A stretch of DNA of 64,000 nt from Ensifer adhaerens (lineage in GTDB: Bacteria > Pseudomonadota > Alphaproteobacteria > Rhizobiales > Rhizobiaceae). Under the pieces are notes generated by a model. That model saw only the letters and a program-made list of their open reading frames with translations, was not told the origin of the DNA and did not search any database. The stretch's first letter is position 1; each line of letters begins with the position of its first letter. The stretch is from positions 2,862,501 through 2,926,500 of the forward strand of contig NZ_CP083350.1 of NCBI RefSeq assembly GCF_020035535.1, read 5' to 3'. The translations under genes and the position numbers were made by a program. Shown piece by piece: positions 43,732 to 53,249 of this stretch.

Positions 43732-44087
43732 CAACTTTGACTGTGCGCTTGAGTACCATAGCGGATGCCAAGGCTCGCTTTGTCGAGGCCGGAAGGCGGG
43801 CGCTTGCAGGGGAGACAGCAGAGGCCGTACCTTCGGTCAACTTCACCTCCTACGATGACATGCACCGAGTGCTCGCGCCTTCCCGCCTCGCTATCGTCAA
43901 GGCGCTCGCGGGACACGGGGCGTTGTCGATCCGCGAGGTCGCGCGTCGGGTCAACCGCGATGTGCAGGCCGTTCATCGTGACGTGACGACGCTCGTCAAT
44001 GCTGGTGTCATCGACCGGACAGAGAATGGAATCGAGTTTCCCTATGATCGCATTCATTTCGAATACGATGTGAGCGCCGCAGCGTGA
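43728..44087 (+). CDS. TumA-type antitoxin, HVO_A0114-like wHTH protein
   Basis: 119 residues. A short N-terminal arm (MTTLTVRLSTIADAKARFVE) is followed by a winged HTH: RLAIVKALAGHGALSIREVA, RRVNRDVQAVHRDVTTLVNA and GVIDRTENGIEFPYDRIHFE. This is the usual partner of TumE toxins. It looks complete although its toxin seems truncated, so it may persist as an orphan antitoxin or DNA-binding protein. Confidence 0.8.
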   Translation: MTTLTVRLSTIADAKARFVEAGRRALAGETAEAVPSVNFTSYDDMHRVLAPSRLAIVKALAGHGALSIREVARRVNRDVQAVHRDVTTLVNAGVIDRTENGIEFPYDRIHFEYDVSAAA

Positions 44088-44094
44088 TGAGGAA

Positions 44095-44409
44095 GTGTTG
44101 GCACTGATCGGCTACGCGCGTTTCCACCCGCGAACAAACCGTCGCGGCACGCTCGACGCGCTACGCAAGGTCGCGTGTACCAGCATCTTCGAGGAAACCG
44201 CCTCGGGCGCGAACCGCGATCGGCCGCCGCCGGGTCATCATGCCCCTGGTCCGATCCAGGCTCTTGGGCAGGACCATGCTTTACACTGCCGTCACTTGGG
44301 CCGCCGAGACCGTGGTTTTGGTCGGGGTCCGGACCTCCTCAACGAGGTCATCTCCATGGCTTCGAAGAGCCTGGAACGGAACAGTGCCCCGAACTTCGAA
44401 AGGCCGTAA
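44095..44409 (+). pseudogene. Decayed serine recombinase (resolvase) remnant
   Basis: The frame reads ALIGYARFHPRTNRRGTLDA then LRKVACTSIFEETASGANRD, which aligns with the N-terminus of Tn3-type resolvases (LIGYARVST..., FEEKASGAKRDRP). The catalytic Ser of YARVS is lost (Phe-His in its place), and after about residue 43 the frame no longer matches, apart from a weak DLLNEVIS. It is a non-functional fragment of an old transposon or plasmid resolution system. Confidence 0.6.
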
Positions 44410-44465
44410 AAAAACAACAACGGCCTTGGCACGGTCTTCAGCCCCTGCCCTGGCGAGCATTCATC

Positions 44466-44511
44466 CACTCACTCACTCAGCTACACGGCCCGAAATTACA
44501 CTCTTTGGAAC
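44466..44511. repeat. Degenerate third copy of the repeat block (unit C)
   Basis: CACTCACTCACTCAGCTACA through to ACACTCTTTGGAAC matches the 47-base block of units A and B with about ten changes. AAAAAACAACAACGG precedes it at about 44409, a decayed boundary word at a shorter distance. Apart from this and the resolvase remnant, 44088-44648 holds nothing I can identify. Confidence 0.6.
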
Positions 44512-44648
44512 CCACACCATCTACCGGAAAACATGGATTGCGGCTGATCCTTGCCTTGCCGAGACGAGATTGAATTGTGAAACGGTTTGAATGGTATCAA
44601 CGCTGCGCGCCTGCCGGAACAGGCGCGCAGATGTCCGACGGGTTTGGC

Positions 44649-46268
44649 TTATTCTTCGATATCGACCTTGTCGAAGCGATGTGAACCCAAGGGTTCCATC
44701 ACGTAGTTCTTCACCTTCTTCAACATCGGCAGCACAACGGTAGAATGGGCAATTGGAACCCAAGGTGCCTGATCGCTGATTATCGCTTGTGCTTCTTCGT
44801 AGAGTTTGGTCCGCTCGCTCTGATCCGAGCTGCTACGCGCCTTCTGGAAGATTTCGTCGAGCGGCTTGTAGCACCAGTTCGCATTATTGCTGCCGCCGAC
44901 GCCGACGCAGCTGAAGAAGTAGCTCAGCAGATTGTCCGGGTCGCCGTTGTCGCTCGTGCCGCCGAGGATGATGGCGCCGTCGCGCGCCTTGTCCCGCGAC
45001 TTCTTCAGGTATTCGCCCCATTCGTATGAGACGATTTCGACCTTGATGCCGACCTTGGCGAGATCCGCCTGCATCAGTTCCGCCGCGCGGCGCGCATTCG
45101 GCATATACGGACGGCTGACGGGCATCGCCCAGATCTTCATGCTCAGATCCTTGACGCCCGCCTCGTCCAAGAGCTTCTTCGCCGCTTCCGGATCATAGCC
45201 ATATCCATCGATGCTGCCGTTGTAGCCCCACATCGTCGGCGGTAGGACGCTCTGGGCCATCTCGCCCATGCCCTGATAGACGGAATCGACGATCGCCTTG
45301 CGATCGATCGCCATGTTGATGGCGCGGCGCACTTCCAGCTTGTCGAACGGCGCAACCAGCGTGTTCATTGCCAGGTAGGAAACGTTCAGACCCGGTTGTT
45401 CCAGCACGTTCAGGTCCGGATTTGCCTTCAACCCGGCCACGTCGGCTGGCGCAGGATATGGCGCGACATGGCATTCACCGGCCTGCAGCTTCTGCATGCG
45501 CGTCGTCGCATCGGTGGTGATCGCGAAGATCAGATTGTCGATCTTCGGCGCGCCGTCCCAGTAATCCGCATTGGCCGCAAAGCGGATCGCCGCGTCCTGC
45601 TGGTAGTCGACAAAACGGAACGGCCCTGTGCCGACCGGCTTGCGGTCTAGGTCCTCGCGCCGTCCCTCTGCCGCCAGCTTGTCGGCATATTCCTTGGATA
45701 CGATCGAACCGAAGTTCAGCGCGAGCTTTGACGGCAGCGACGCGTCCGGCTGATTCAGCACGAACTTAACGGTTCTGTCATCGACCCTGGTGATCGCCTT
45801 GATGGCCGCCGGCATTTCCATCGCGTTGAACATTTCCCAGTTTGCGCCGGGGAAGTAGCTGTTCCACGGATCGTTCTTGTCCAGCTGTCGATTAAAGGTG
45901 AAGAGCACGTCGTCGGCGTTGAAGTCACGCGTCGGGGTGAAATCATCCGTCGTCTGGAACTTCACGCCTTCCCGCAGCTTCAAAGTATATTCGAGATTGT
46001 CGGCGGAAATGGTCCAGCTTTCGGCAAGCCCCGGAACGACGTTGGTGGTACCGGGCTCGAACTCAGTGAGGCGGTCATAGACCGTTTCCGCCGAAGCATC
46101 CCAGGTGCTGTTGGCTGAATAGAGCGCCGCATCGAACCCTTCCGGCGAACCCTCCGAGCAATAGACGAGCGTCTTCGCCATGGCCGGCGTCAGAGCGACG
46201 CCGGAAAGCATGGTTGCTGCAAACAGGGAAACAAGGGTTTTGCGCGTCCGCGCGAATTTCAAAGTCAT
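44649..46268 (-). CDS. Dipeptide/oligopeptide ABC transporter substrate-binding protein
   Basis: 539 residues from ATG 46268, which follows GGGGGA. The signal peptide (TLVSLFAATMLSGVALTPAM) ends AMAK, then TLVYCSEGSPEGFDAALYSA, as in the DppA (peptide SBP_bac_5) class; NVVPGLAESWTISADNLEYT and YNGSIDGYGYDPEAAKKLLD are also typical. No own permeases follow; it lies downstream of the creatininase gene and probably feeds the DppBCDF machine at 47510-51443 with a second ligand. Confidence 0.92.
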   Translation of the reverse strand: MTLKFARTRKTLVSLFAATMLSGVALTPAMAKTLVYCSEGSPEGFDAALYSANSTWDASAETVYDRLTEFEPGTTNVVPGLAESWTISADNLEYTLKLREGVKFQTTDDFTPTRDFNADDVLFTFNRQLDKNDPWNSYFPGANWEMFNAMEMPAAIKAITRVDDRTVKFVLNQPDASLPSKLALNFGSIVSKEYADKLAAEGRREDLDRKPVGTGPFRFVDYQQDAAIRFAANADYWDGAPKIDNLIFAITTDATTRMQKLQAGECHVAPYPAPADVAGLKANPDLNVLEQPGLNVSYLAMNTLVAPFDKLEVRRAINMAIDRKAIVDSVYQGMGEMAQSVLPPTMWGYNGSIDGYGYDPEAAKKLLDEAGVKDLSMKIWAMPVSRPYMPNARRAAELMQADLAKVGIKVEIVSYEWGEYLKKSRDKARDGAIILGGTSDNGDPDNLLSYFFSCVGVGGSNNANWCYKPLDEIFQKARSSSDQSERTKLYEEAQAIISDQAPWVPIAHSTVVLPMLKKVKNYVMEPLGSHRFDKVDIEE

Positions 46269-46327
46269 TGGCGTATCCCCCATAGGAATGAAATGCGAAT
46301 GCCCGGCGATCGTCTCGCCGATGCAGC

Positions 46328-47152
46328 TCAGTCGGCCTTGCCGGCAGTCGTGCCGAGACCACGTCCGGGCGTCCAGACCGGATCCGGCGCGGTCCAGAGC
46401 ACGTCGTTGCGGATCAGCTTCACCAGTTCGCGCGCCTGCAGGTCGAGGAAGCGCTCGCCCTTTTCGGCGGTCGCGCTGCGCGGATCGCCCCAGGTGCCGG
46501 TGATCGGCGCACGCTCGGCGAAGGAATAGAAACGAGACACGTCCGCCGGTACGTCGACGGGATGCTGCTGGTTGCCGAAGGCCTGCCCGAACATCTCGGT
46601 TTTCACGGCGTCGGGGACGATTGCCAACATGACCGATGCCTCGCCCTCGCAGGCATGGTGCGCACCGGTATCGACCTCGAAGATCTTCCCAGCCTCTTCC
46701 TGCGCCAGCATCCACGGCGTGGTGGCGACGATCGGCATGGAGAACTCAACCGCCAGCTCGCGCACGGCAACTGCAAGCGGATCCATATTGCCGCCGTGAC
46801 CGTTGACGATGAACAGCCGCGAGAACCCGAGCGTCTTCAGCGAACGGACGATGCAGCGGATGACGCGGCTCAGCGTATCGTAGTCGAGCGTGATGGTGCC
46901 GCCGAAAGGCAGGTGGTGCTCGCTCATGCCGAGCCACTGGCCGGGCAGAACGGCGACCGGGATATCATCGGCAACCAGACGGGCGGCGCGAATGGCCGCT
47001 GCCGATGCGCTGGCGGTGTCGGTGATGACCGGCAAGTGCGGCCCGTGCTGTTCCAGCGAACCGATCGGCAGAATGGCGAGCGCCCCCGGCTTTCCGGCTA
47101 TTTCACGCAGGCTGGGTGCGGTCATGCGCGCCCATTCGACTTCCTTCTTCAT
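46328..47152 (-). CDS. Creatininase family amidohydrolase
   Basis: 274 residues. The metal-binding motifs of the creatininase fold are present: ILPIGSLEQHGPHLPVITDT with Glu/His/Asp, FIVNGHGGNMDPL, and HHACEGEASVML. The family opens cyclic or linear amides (creatinine, N-formyl or lactam substrates, some peptide derivatives). It is placed between a peptide-binding protein and the Dpp machine, so a lactam or cyclic-peptide role is plausible. It has its own upstream region with a candidate XRE-cupin operator. Confidence 0.88.
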   Translation of the reverse strand: MKKEVEWARMTAPSLREIAGKPGALAILPIGSLEQHGPHLPVITDTASASAAAIRAARLVADDIPVAVLPGQWLGMSEHHLPFGGTITLDYDTLSRVIRCIVRSLKTLGFSRLFIVNGHGGNMDPLAVAVRELAVEFSMPIVATTPWMLAQEEAGKIFEVDTGAHHACEGEASVMLAIVPDAVKTEMFGQAFGNQQHPVDVPADVSRFYSFAERAPITGTWGDPRSATAEKGERFLDLQARELVKLIRNDVLWTAPDPVWTPGRGLGTTAGKAD

Positions 47153-47509
47153 GTTAGGCCTCTTTCAACAGATCAAACTAATTTCGGGTCGCAGCTACAT
47201 GGACCGGCCATAAGCGGGACAGCGTCCGCCGTCTTTCGGAACGTTACGGAAGCGGCAGCCGACAGATGGCGCCGATCGGATTTGGTTCAGGTCAATCTCG
47301 TCTCCGGCAGCGGTAGGTCACGCTTCGTTCAAGCGCAGCGGTGCGATCCACTCCAAATTTGCACAGTCGGCAATATCAATCAAATTATTTTTCCGATACG
47401 AAAATTATCTTTCTTAAAATAACGGGCCGGCGCATCAAATGATACAGAACGCTCCATCGTCCGCCCATGCGAGCGGACAGCGGAGCGCACCTGTTACCTT
47501 TTTCGCGCA
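47153..47509 (-). promoter_or_regulatory. Upstream region of the creatininase gene with candidate operator
   Basis: 357 AT-richer bases without a gene. At 47400-47415 the minus strand reads AAGAAAGATAATTTTC, almost identical to the site between mlrC-like and dppA-like genes at 55553-55568 and similar in plan to the GGAAA-N4-TTTCC operators of the XRE-cupin regulator. No clear -35/-10 pair could be fixed. Confidence 0.45.
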
Positions 47510-48502
47510 TCAACCTTGCGCCTGATGACACCTCGCCTGCCGGCTGCCCTTGCCGAACCGCTGAAGAACCTGCGGCGCTTCGCAACCGGCGGCGGCCTTG
47601 CCGCACCGCTCCTTGTAGAAGCAACCGGCCGGCAGTCTCCGGTTGTTCGGCAACTCGCCCGACCGCACCTCCGCGATCGCCGGCAAGGGCGTTGCGAAAC
47701 TCGGGGCCGCTGCCAGAAGCGTTTGGGTGTATGGGTGACGTGGGTTGCTCAGCACCTCTTCGGCCGAGCCTGATTCAACGATCTGGCCGAGATACATCAC
47801 CGCGACATCATCGCAGAAATGGCGCACCAGGGCGACGTCGTGCGAGATCAACAGGTAGGTGAGCCCCCGCTCCCGCTGCAGTTTCAAAAGCAGGTTGATG
47901 ATCTGCGCCTGCACCGACACGTCGAGCGCCGATGTCGGTTCGTCCAGAACCATGAGATCAGGGTCCGTGCTGATCGCGCGGGCGATGGCGATGCGCTGCC
48001 GCTGGCCACCAGAAAACTCGTGCGGCAAGCGATCGAGATGTTCCGGCCTGAGGCCGACCGCGGTGGCGAGTTGCTCCGCCTTCGCATGAAGTTCGGCGTT
48101 GCTGTGCCCGCCGCGAATGTGCAGCGGTTCGCTGATGAGCCGCCAGACCGGCAGGCGCCGATCGAGCGAGGATTGTGGATCCTGGAACACGATCTGCATC
48201 CTCTGTCGCAGTTCGCGCTTCTGCTTGCCCTGCGCCGCCTGAAAATCCTGACCGTCGATCGCCACCCTACCCTGCTCGTAAGGCGCAAGGCCGATGATCG
48301 CCTGGGCGAGCGTGCTCTTGCCGCAACCGGATTCGCCGACGATGCCAAGGCTTCTGCCTGCCCGTACCCCAAGGGTGACACCGTTGACGGCGTGTACATG
48401 CGAGGTTGGGCGGCCGAGCCAGTTGCGGGAGGCAGGGAAGCGGACATGAAGATCGGAAACCTCCAGAACTGGCCGCGCCATCGTAAGAATGCCTTCCGTC
48501 AT
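47510..48502 (-). CDS. Dpp-type ABC transporter ATP-binding protein (DppF class)
   Basis: 330 residues from ATG 48502, whose first bases overlap the dppD-like stop (ATGA). Walker [10 protein letters not shown], signature FSGGQRQRIAIARAI, Walker [13 protein letters not shown] and the C-terminal oligopeptide-transporter domain with Cys-rich CFYKERCGKAAAGCEAP, a probable 4Fe-4S site. It is the second ATPase of the peptide importer. Confidence 0.92.
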   Translation of the reverse strand: MTEGILTMARPVLEVSDLHVRFPASRNWLGRPTSHVHAVNGVTLGVRAGRSLGIVGESGCGKSTLAQAIIGLAPYEQGRVAIDGQDFQAAQGKQKRELRQRMQIVFQDPQSSLDRRLPVWRLISEPLHIRGGHSNAELHAKAEQLATAVGLRPEHLDRLPHEFSGGQRQRIAIARAISTDPDLMVLDEPTSALDVSVQAQIINLLLKLQRERGLTYLLISHDVALVRHFCDDVAVMYLGQIVESGSAEEVLSNPRHPYTQTLLAAAPSFATPLPAIAEVRSGELPNNRRLPAGCFYKERCGKAAAGCEAPQVLQRFGKGSRQARCHQAQG

Positions 48503-49518
48503 TGCCGGCCCCCCTGCCCTGATGTTTCTGACGCGACGCTGCGCCTCCAGCATGCCACTTGCTGGTTATCGGCCCCGACCAACTGCGGAGATTGAGATCG
48601 ACAGAGATCAACCGCTTCCTTGCAGCGCGGCTGGAAATAGCAACCGGCCGGCGGATGCAGCAGGTTCGGAACCGCACCGGGGATCGCTTCGAGCTCCTGT
48701 TTCGGCACTACCCGCTCCGGCAGACATCGCAACAGCGCCTGGGTATAGGGATGTTGCGGCGCCTCGAGCACGGTCCGCGTCGCGCCATGCTCGACGATCC
48801 GCCCGGCGTACATCACATAGAGCCGGTCACAGAGCTGCGACACGACGGCGACGTTGTGCGAGATGAAGATGACCGAGGTCCCGGTACGGCGCGCGCGGTT
48901 CTGGATCAGCCGCAGGATCACGGCTTGGACGGTAACGTCGAGTGCGGTCGTCGGCTCATCGGCGATGATGAGGCCGGGATTGCAGGAGAAGGCCATGGCG
49001 ATCAGCACGCGTTGCCGCATGCCGCCTGAGAGTTCGAAGGGGTAGAGCTTCATGACCCGCTCGGGCTCGCCGATCAGCATGTCGGCAAGAATATCCCGCG
49101 CAATGCGCTTGGCGTCGGCCAAGCTTGTCTCTTCGTGCCGCATGATCACGTCAGTCAGTTGCTGGCCAATGCGGATCGTCGGGTTCAGCGCATTCATTGG
49201 TTCCTGGAAGATGGTCGAGACCACCTTGCCGCGCACGTCCTGGAGCTGACTGTCATCCATGGTAAGCGTGCTGTGGCCAAAAAGCGTGACGGAACCGCCG
49301 GTGATCCTGTAGCGCCCTTTGGGCAGCAACCCTGTTGCCGCCATGGTCGTGACCGACTTGCCGCAGCCGGACTCGCCGACGATCCCGACGATCTCCGCCT
49401 TTCCGACGCTGATCGACACATTGTCGAGCGCCTTGATCGCGCCGCTGAAGGTTGGAAACTCCAGTGACAGATTGTGAATGGCCAGCGCCTGGCCGCGTCC
49501 TTCTGCTGTGCCAGTCAT
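48499..49518 (-). CDS. Dpp-type ABC transporter ATP-binding protein (DppD class)
   Basis: 339 residues with Walker [11 protein letters not shown], signature [15 protein letters not shown], Walker [14 protein letters not shown] and the C-terminal [18 protein letters not shown] cluster. The ...RVLIAMA signature is the DppD/OppD form. It abuts the dppC-like stop, so the five genes are one transcription unit. Confidence 0.92.
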   Translation of the reverse strand: MTGTAEGRGQALAIHNLSLEFPTFSGAIKALDNVSISVGKAEIVGIVGESGCGKSVTTMAATGLLPKGRYRITGGSVTLFGHSTLTMDDSQLQDVRGKVVSTIFQEPMNALNPTIRIGQQLTDVIMRHEETSLADAKRIARDILADMLIGEPERVMKLYPFELSGGMRQRVLIAMAFSCNPGLIIADEPTTALDVTVQAVILRLIQNRARRTGTSVIFISHNVAVVSQLCDRLYVMYAGRIVEHGATRTVLEAPQHPYTQALLRCLPERVVPKQELEAIPGAVPNLLHPPAGCYFQPRCKEAVDLCRSQSPQLVGADNQQVACWRRSVASETSGQGGRQ

Positions 49519-50427
49519 TTATCTGCCCCTCAAGCGCGGGTCGAGCATGTCGCGGATGCCGTCGCCGACGAGATTGCACCCCATGGCCGTGATCAGAATG
49601 GCGAGACCCGGGAAGGTCGCGTACCACCATTGGTCGAGCATGTAGCTGCGGCCGCTGCTGACCAGAGCGCCCCATTCGGCGGTCGGCGGCTGGGCACCGA
49701 GGCCGATGAAGCTGAGCGCAGCTGCGATCAGCACGACGCCGCCGAGATCGAGCGTCGCCTGGACGATGATCGGCGACATCGCATTCGGCAGAATATGCCA
49801 GCGGAGAATGTAGAATGGCGAGGCGCCGAAGGTGCGCGCCGCCTTCACGAAGACCTGCTCGCGAAGCGACAGCGTTTGACCGCGCGCCAGGCGCACATAG
49901 GCGGGAATGCGCACGATCGCCACGGCCAGCATGGAATTGAACAGGCTGGGTCCGAGAGCTGCCGCCAGCGCCATGGCCAGCACCAGCGCCGGCAAGGCAA
50001 GAACGACGTCCATCAGCCGCATGATGGCGGTATCGACCCGTCCGCCGACGACGCCGGAAAAACAACCGATCAGCACCCCGACCGACATCGAAATCAGCAC
50101 GATCATGAAGGCGGCACCACAGGACGCCCTCGCCCCGTAGATCACGCGCGAGAACAGGTCGCGGCCGACTTCGTCCGTGCCGAACCAATGGGCAGCACTC
50201 GGCGGTAACAGGCGCGCCGTCAGCGACACCTTGTCCGGATTGTACGGCGCGATCACCGGCGCGGCGATGATCATCACGAGCACGAGCAGAATGATGGCAG
50301 CGCCAACCAGGGTCAGTGGGCTGCGGCGGCTGAGGTACCAAAGATAACGCAGGCGTTCGGAGAGGGATTTGGTCCTGCGCATGGCGGCACTCGCGGCAGC
50401 AGGTTCAGTCGGCATGACGGCGGACAT
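49519..50427 (-). CDS. Dpp-type ABC transporter permease (DppC class)
   Basis: 302 residues. A cytoplasmic N-terminal tail (SLSERLRYLWYLSRRSPLTL) leads to the first membrane segment, then HWFGTDEVGRDLFSRVIYGA, a DppC/OppC hallmark, and an EAA loop FVKAARTFGASPFYILRWHI. Two bases separate it from dppB-like. Confidence 0.92.
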   Translation of the reverse strand: MSAVMPTEPAAASAAMRRTKSLSERLRYLWYLSRRSPLTLVGAAIILLVLVMIIAAPVIAPYNPDKVSLTARLLPPSAAHWFGTDEVGRDLFSRVIYGARASCGAAFMIVLISMSVGVLIGCFSGVVGGRVDTAIMRLMDVVLALPALVLAMALAAALGPSLFNSMLAVAIVRIPAYVRLARGQTLSLREQVFVKAARTFGASPFYILRWHILPNAMSPIIVQATLDLGGVVLIAAALSFIGLGAQPPTAEWGALVSSGRSYMLDQWWYATFPGLAILITAMGCNLVGDGIRDMLDPRLRGR

Positions 50428-50429
50428 GA

Positions 50430-51443
50430 TCAGACCTCCCTGATTTGCGGGTCGGCGAGCATGTAGGCAAGATCGACCAGGAGGTTGATCAGCACATAGC
50501 CGATGGATGCGACGATCGTGAAACCCATGATGGCGGGAAAATCGAGCGTCTGAATGGACGTGACGACGTAGGTGCCCATGCCTGGCCAGGCGAAAATCGT
50601 CTCGGTCAACACGGCGCCATAAAGCAGATCACCAAGCGCCAGCCCGAGCAGGGTGATCGAAGGGATCAGCGCGTTTCTAAGCGCATAGTTGAAGATGATC
50701 ACGCCCTTGCGCAGGCCGCTGGCGCGCGCGGTGCGAATGTAGTCTTCCTGCAGCACATCCAGCATCGAGGCGCGGATCTGGCGCGTGATCACGCCCATAT
50801 TGGCGAAGGCCAGCACGAAGCCGGGCAGGATGATGTGGTAAAGGGCGCTGCGAAAGGCATCGAAGCGCCCCTGCAGCAGTGAGTCGACCAACAGGAAGCC
50901 GGTGATGCGTTCGGGCGCGACGACGCCCATGGCCAGTCGCCCACTGCCCGGAAGTATCTGGAACTTGGCGTAGAAGAAATAGATCAGGATCAGGCCGAAC
51001 CAGAATACCGGCATCGAGATGCCGCAAACCGACACCGTCCGCGCGATCTGGTCGATCGGGCCGTCCTTGTAGACGGCCGACAGCACACCGAGCGGCACGC
51101 CCAGACAGATCGCGATGAAGAGCGCGACCGTTCCGAGCTCCAGCGTTGCCGGCAGGAAGGTACGGATATCGGCCGCAACCGGGCGATTGGTCCGAAGCGA
51201 CGTGCCGAGATCGCCCTGTAGCAGATTGCCGATATAGATGGTGAACTGTTCGACGACCGGGCGATCAAGCCCCAGATTGCGCCTGACGTTTTCAAGCGTT
51301 TCGGCGCTCGCCCGGTCCCCCGCGATCATGCGCGCCGGATCTCCCGGTATGAGATGAGAGATGGTGAAAGTGATGATGGCGACGCCCAACACCACGAAAA
51401 GCAAAAGCACCAGACGCGGGATGATGATGCGGGTGATTGTCAT
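50430..51443 (-). CDS. Dpp-type ABC transporter permease (DppB class)
   Basis: 337 residues. The N-terminus has IIPRLVLLLFVVLGVAIITF and HLIPGDPARMIAGDRASAET, the DppB/OppB signature, and the EAA loop is YIRTARASGLRKGVIIFNYA. With DppC it forms the inner-membrane channel. Confidence 0.92.
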   Translation of the reverse strand: MTITRIIIPRLVLLLFVVLGVAIITFTISHLIPGDPARMIAGDRASAETLENVRRNLGLDRPVVEQFTIYIGNLLQGDLGTSLRTNRPVAADIRTFLPATLELGTVALFIAICLGVPLGVLSAVYKDGPIDQIARTVSVCGISMPVFWFGLILIYFFYAKFQILPGSGRLAMGVVAPERITGFLLVDSLLQGRFDAFRSALYHIILPGFVLAFANMGVITRQIRASMLDVLQEDYIRTARASGLRKGVIIFNYALRNALIPSITLLGLALGDLLYGAVLTETIFAWPGMGTYVVTSIQTLDFPAIMGFTIVASIGYVLINLLVDLAYMLADPQIREV

Positions 51444-51584
51444 GGACGTCAGCCCTTCCGCAGGAGAACCCTGACCTTGCTTCGGAAACGATGAAACCCT
51501 GCCGCCACGGCCCTAGGAGCCGGCGGCAGGCATTCCGTGGAATGAGGCCTGTTAAGGCGACAGGATCGGCGAGATCCTGTTCTC

Positions 51585-53126
51585 TCATTCCGTTTTCGAC
51601 ATCGTTCCGAAGTTGTAGACCTGGATCAGCATGGGGTTGTAGACATAACCCTTCACCGCGGCGCGGCGGGCGAAGATGTCGTTCTTCTCCATGATGTAGA
51701 GATAGGGCGCGTCCTCCGTCGAAAGCTTCTGTGCTTCGATGTAAAGCGCCTTGCGCTTCTCCTCGTCGACAATGGATCCGGCCTCTTTCACAAGAGCGGT
51801 CACCTTGGTGTTGCCGTAAAATGAACGGTTGCCCGGTCCGCCCATTTTGTCGGCGTCGAACCAATAGTTCATGAACATGTAGGGATCGGCGAAATCGGGC
51901 GTCCAGGCACCGGGTGCCATGTCGAACTTGCCGTTGGCCACCAGTTCGCGTTTGGTCGTGTCCGCGACCGCCTGCAGATCGAGCTTGATGCCGATTTCCG
52001 CCAGCGAAGCCTGCAGCGCAAGGCCGACCGGTTCCCAGGCAGGATCGGCCTGTGAGAAGGTATAGGTCAGGTGGATGCCGCTCTTGCCGGATTCGGCAAG
52101 CAGTGCGTTGGCCTTCTCGATGTCGTAGCTGTACTGGAACCCCTGCGGATCGTGCCCCCACATGCCGCTCGGCACTGCGCCGCGCATCTGCTTGGCCTGG
52201 CCGAGCATGATGCCGTCGATGATGCCCTGATAGTCGACCGCATAGGAAATCGCCTGGCGAACCTTGGCGTCGTCCAGCGGCGGCTGTCGGTTGTTCATGT
52301 AGATGTAGTTCACATACATGCTGGGATTGCTCTCGACCACGAGAGAGGCGTCCTTTTGTAGCGCCTCGGCCTGATCGAGCGGGATCTGCTCGATGATGTC
52401 GGCATCGCCGTTGGTCAGCTGAAGGCGGCGGGCCGACACGTCGCCGACGATGCGGATGACGACCTGCTTCAGCGCCGGCTGACTGCCCGCATAATGTTCG
52501 TTGCGGTCGAGAACGATGCTCTGGTTTCGCTCCCAGGAGGTGATGCGGTAGGGGCCGCTGCCAGCCGAGTGCTCGGCAAGCCAGGCCTTCGCCATGTCGC
52601 CGTCCTTCTCATGCTCCATTACCTTGGGATTGACGATCGCAGCGCCGGAGACAGCCAGCGTCGAAATGAAGGGCGCGAACGGCGCCGTCAGGTGAAAGCG
52701 TACGGTCTGCGGGTCGACGACCTCGACCTCTTTCAGTACCGGAAACGCGTCGGATGGCCCTGCCTTCAGCTTCATCAACCGGTCGAAGCTGAACTTGACG
52801 GCTGCAGCGTCGACCGGCGAGCCGTCATCGAACTTGTGGCCGCTGGCGAGCTTGAAGGTCCAGACGAGACCGGCATCGTCGGCAGTCCAGCTTTCGGCGA
52901 GCTCCGGTCCGACTTCCGTCGAGGCTCCCTTGTAGGCGACGAGCCGCTCATAGGCTGCGTAGATGAGCGTGTAGCCGCTGTTGCTGATCTCTATGCCCGG
53001 ATCGGCGGTCGGCGGATCTTCCGCGCGCGCCAGCACCAGCACGTCCTGCGCAGCGATCGCGCCGGAAAGCGGCGTCGATGCCAGCAGCAAGGCAACGCCA
53101 ATCGATTTCCACTTGGAACCGTTCAT
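51585..53126 (-). CDS. Dpp-type ABC transporter substrate-binding protein
   Basis: 513 residues. Signal peptide SIGVALLLASTPLSGAIAAQ is followed by DVLVLARAEDPPTADPGIEI, and the mature chain has the SBP_bac_5 layout (ELAESWTADDAGLVWTFKLA, IVLDRNEHYAGSQPALKQVV). It heads the dpp operon and faces an XRE-cupin operator 64-81 bases upstream. It differs clearly from the second binding protein at 44649-46268. Confidence 0.92.
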   Translation of the reverse strand: MNGSKWKSIGVALLLASTPLSGAIAAQDVLVLARAEDPPTADPGIEISNSGYTLIYAAYERLVAYKGASTEVGPELAESWTADDAGLVWTFKLASGHKFDDGSPVDAAAVKFSFDRLMKLKAGPSDAFPVLKEVEVVDPQTVRFHLTAPFAPFISTLAVSGAAIVNPKVMEHEKDGDMAKAWLAEHSAGSGPYRITSWERNQSIVLDRNEHYAGSQPALKQVVIRIVGDVSARRLQLTNGDADIIEQIPLDQAEALQKDASLVVESNPSMYVNYIYMNNRQPPLDDAKVRQAISYAVDYQGIIDGIMLGQAKQMRGAVPSGMWGHDPQGFQYSYDIEKANALLAESGKSGIHLTYTFSQADPAWEPVGLALQASLAEIGIKLDLQAVADTTKRELVANGKFDMAPGAWTPDFADPYMFMNYWFDADKMGGPGNRSFYGNTKVTALVKEAGSIVDEEKRKALYIEAQKLSTEDAPYLYIMEKNDIFARRAAVKGYVYNPMLIQVYNFGTMSKTE

Positions 53127-53189
53127 CTCGTAGTCCTCCCCAGAACTGCGGCTTGCGATGCCCTCCCGGCATCCACCGCAGCGCTAGAG

Positions 53190-53207
53190 TAGGAAACGAT
53201 TTTCCTA
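53190..53207. promoter_or_regulatory. Operator of the XRE-cupin regulator before the dpp operon
   Basis: TAGGAAA (53190-53196), spacer CGAT, TTTCCTA (53201-53207): a perfect 7-bp dyad. The same half-site and 4-base spacer occur in the longer palindrome before the regulator gene, so the same protein probably binds both. Confidence 0.75.
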
Positions 53208-53249
53208 AGTGTAATAATTTTTCTTATCGTATTTGTTTTTTAGTTTAGG

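Noticed and set aside
42827..44648. CRISPR array, considered because of recurring short words
   Set aside because: The repeats are 160-bp units with inverted ends and unequal spacing, not short direct repeats with uniform spacers; no cas gene is present.
46269..46715. N-terminal extension of the peptide-binding protein into the creatininase gene
   Set aside because: The extension is an alternative frame of the creatininase; the signal peptide and GGGGGA place the start at 46268.
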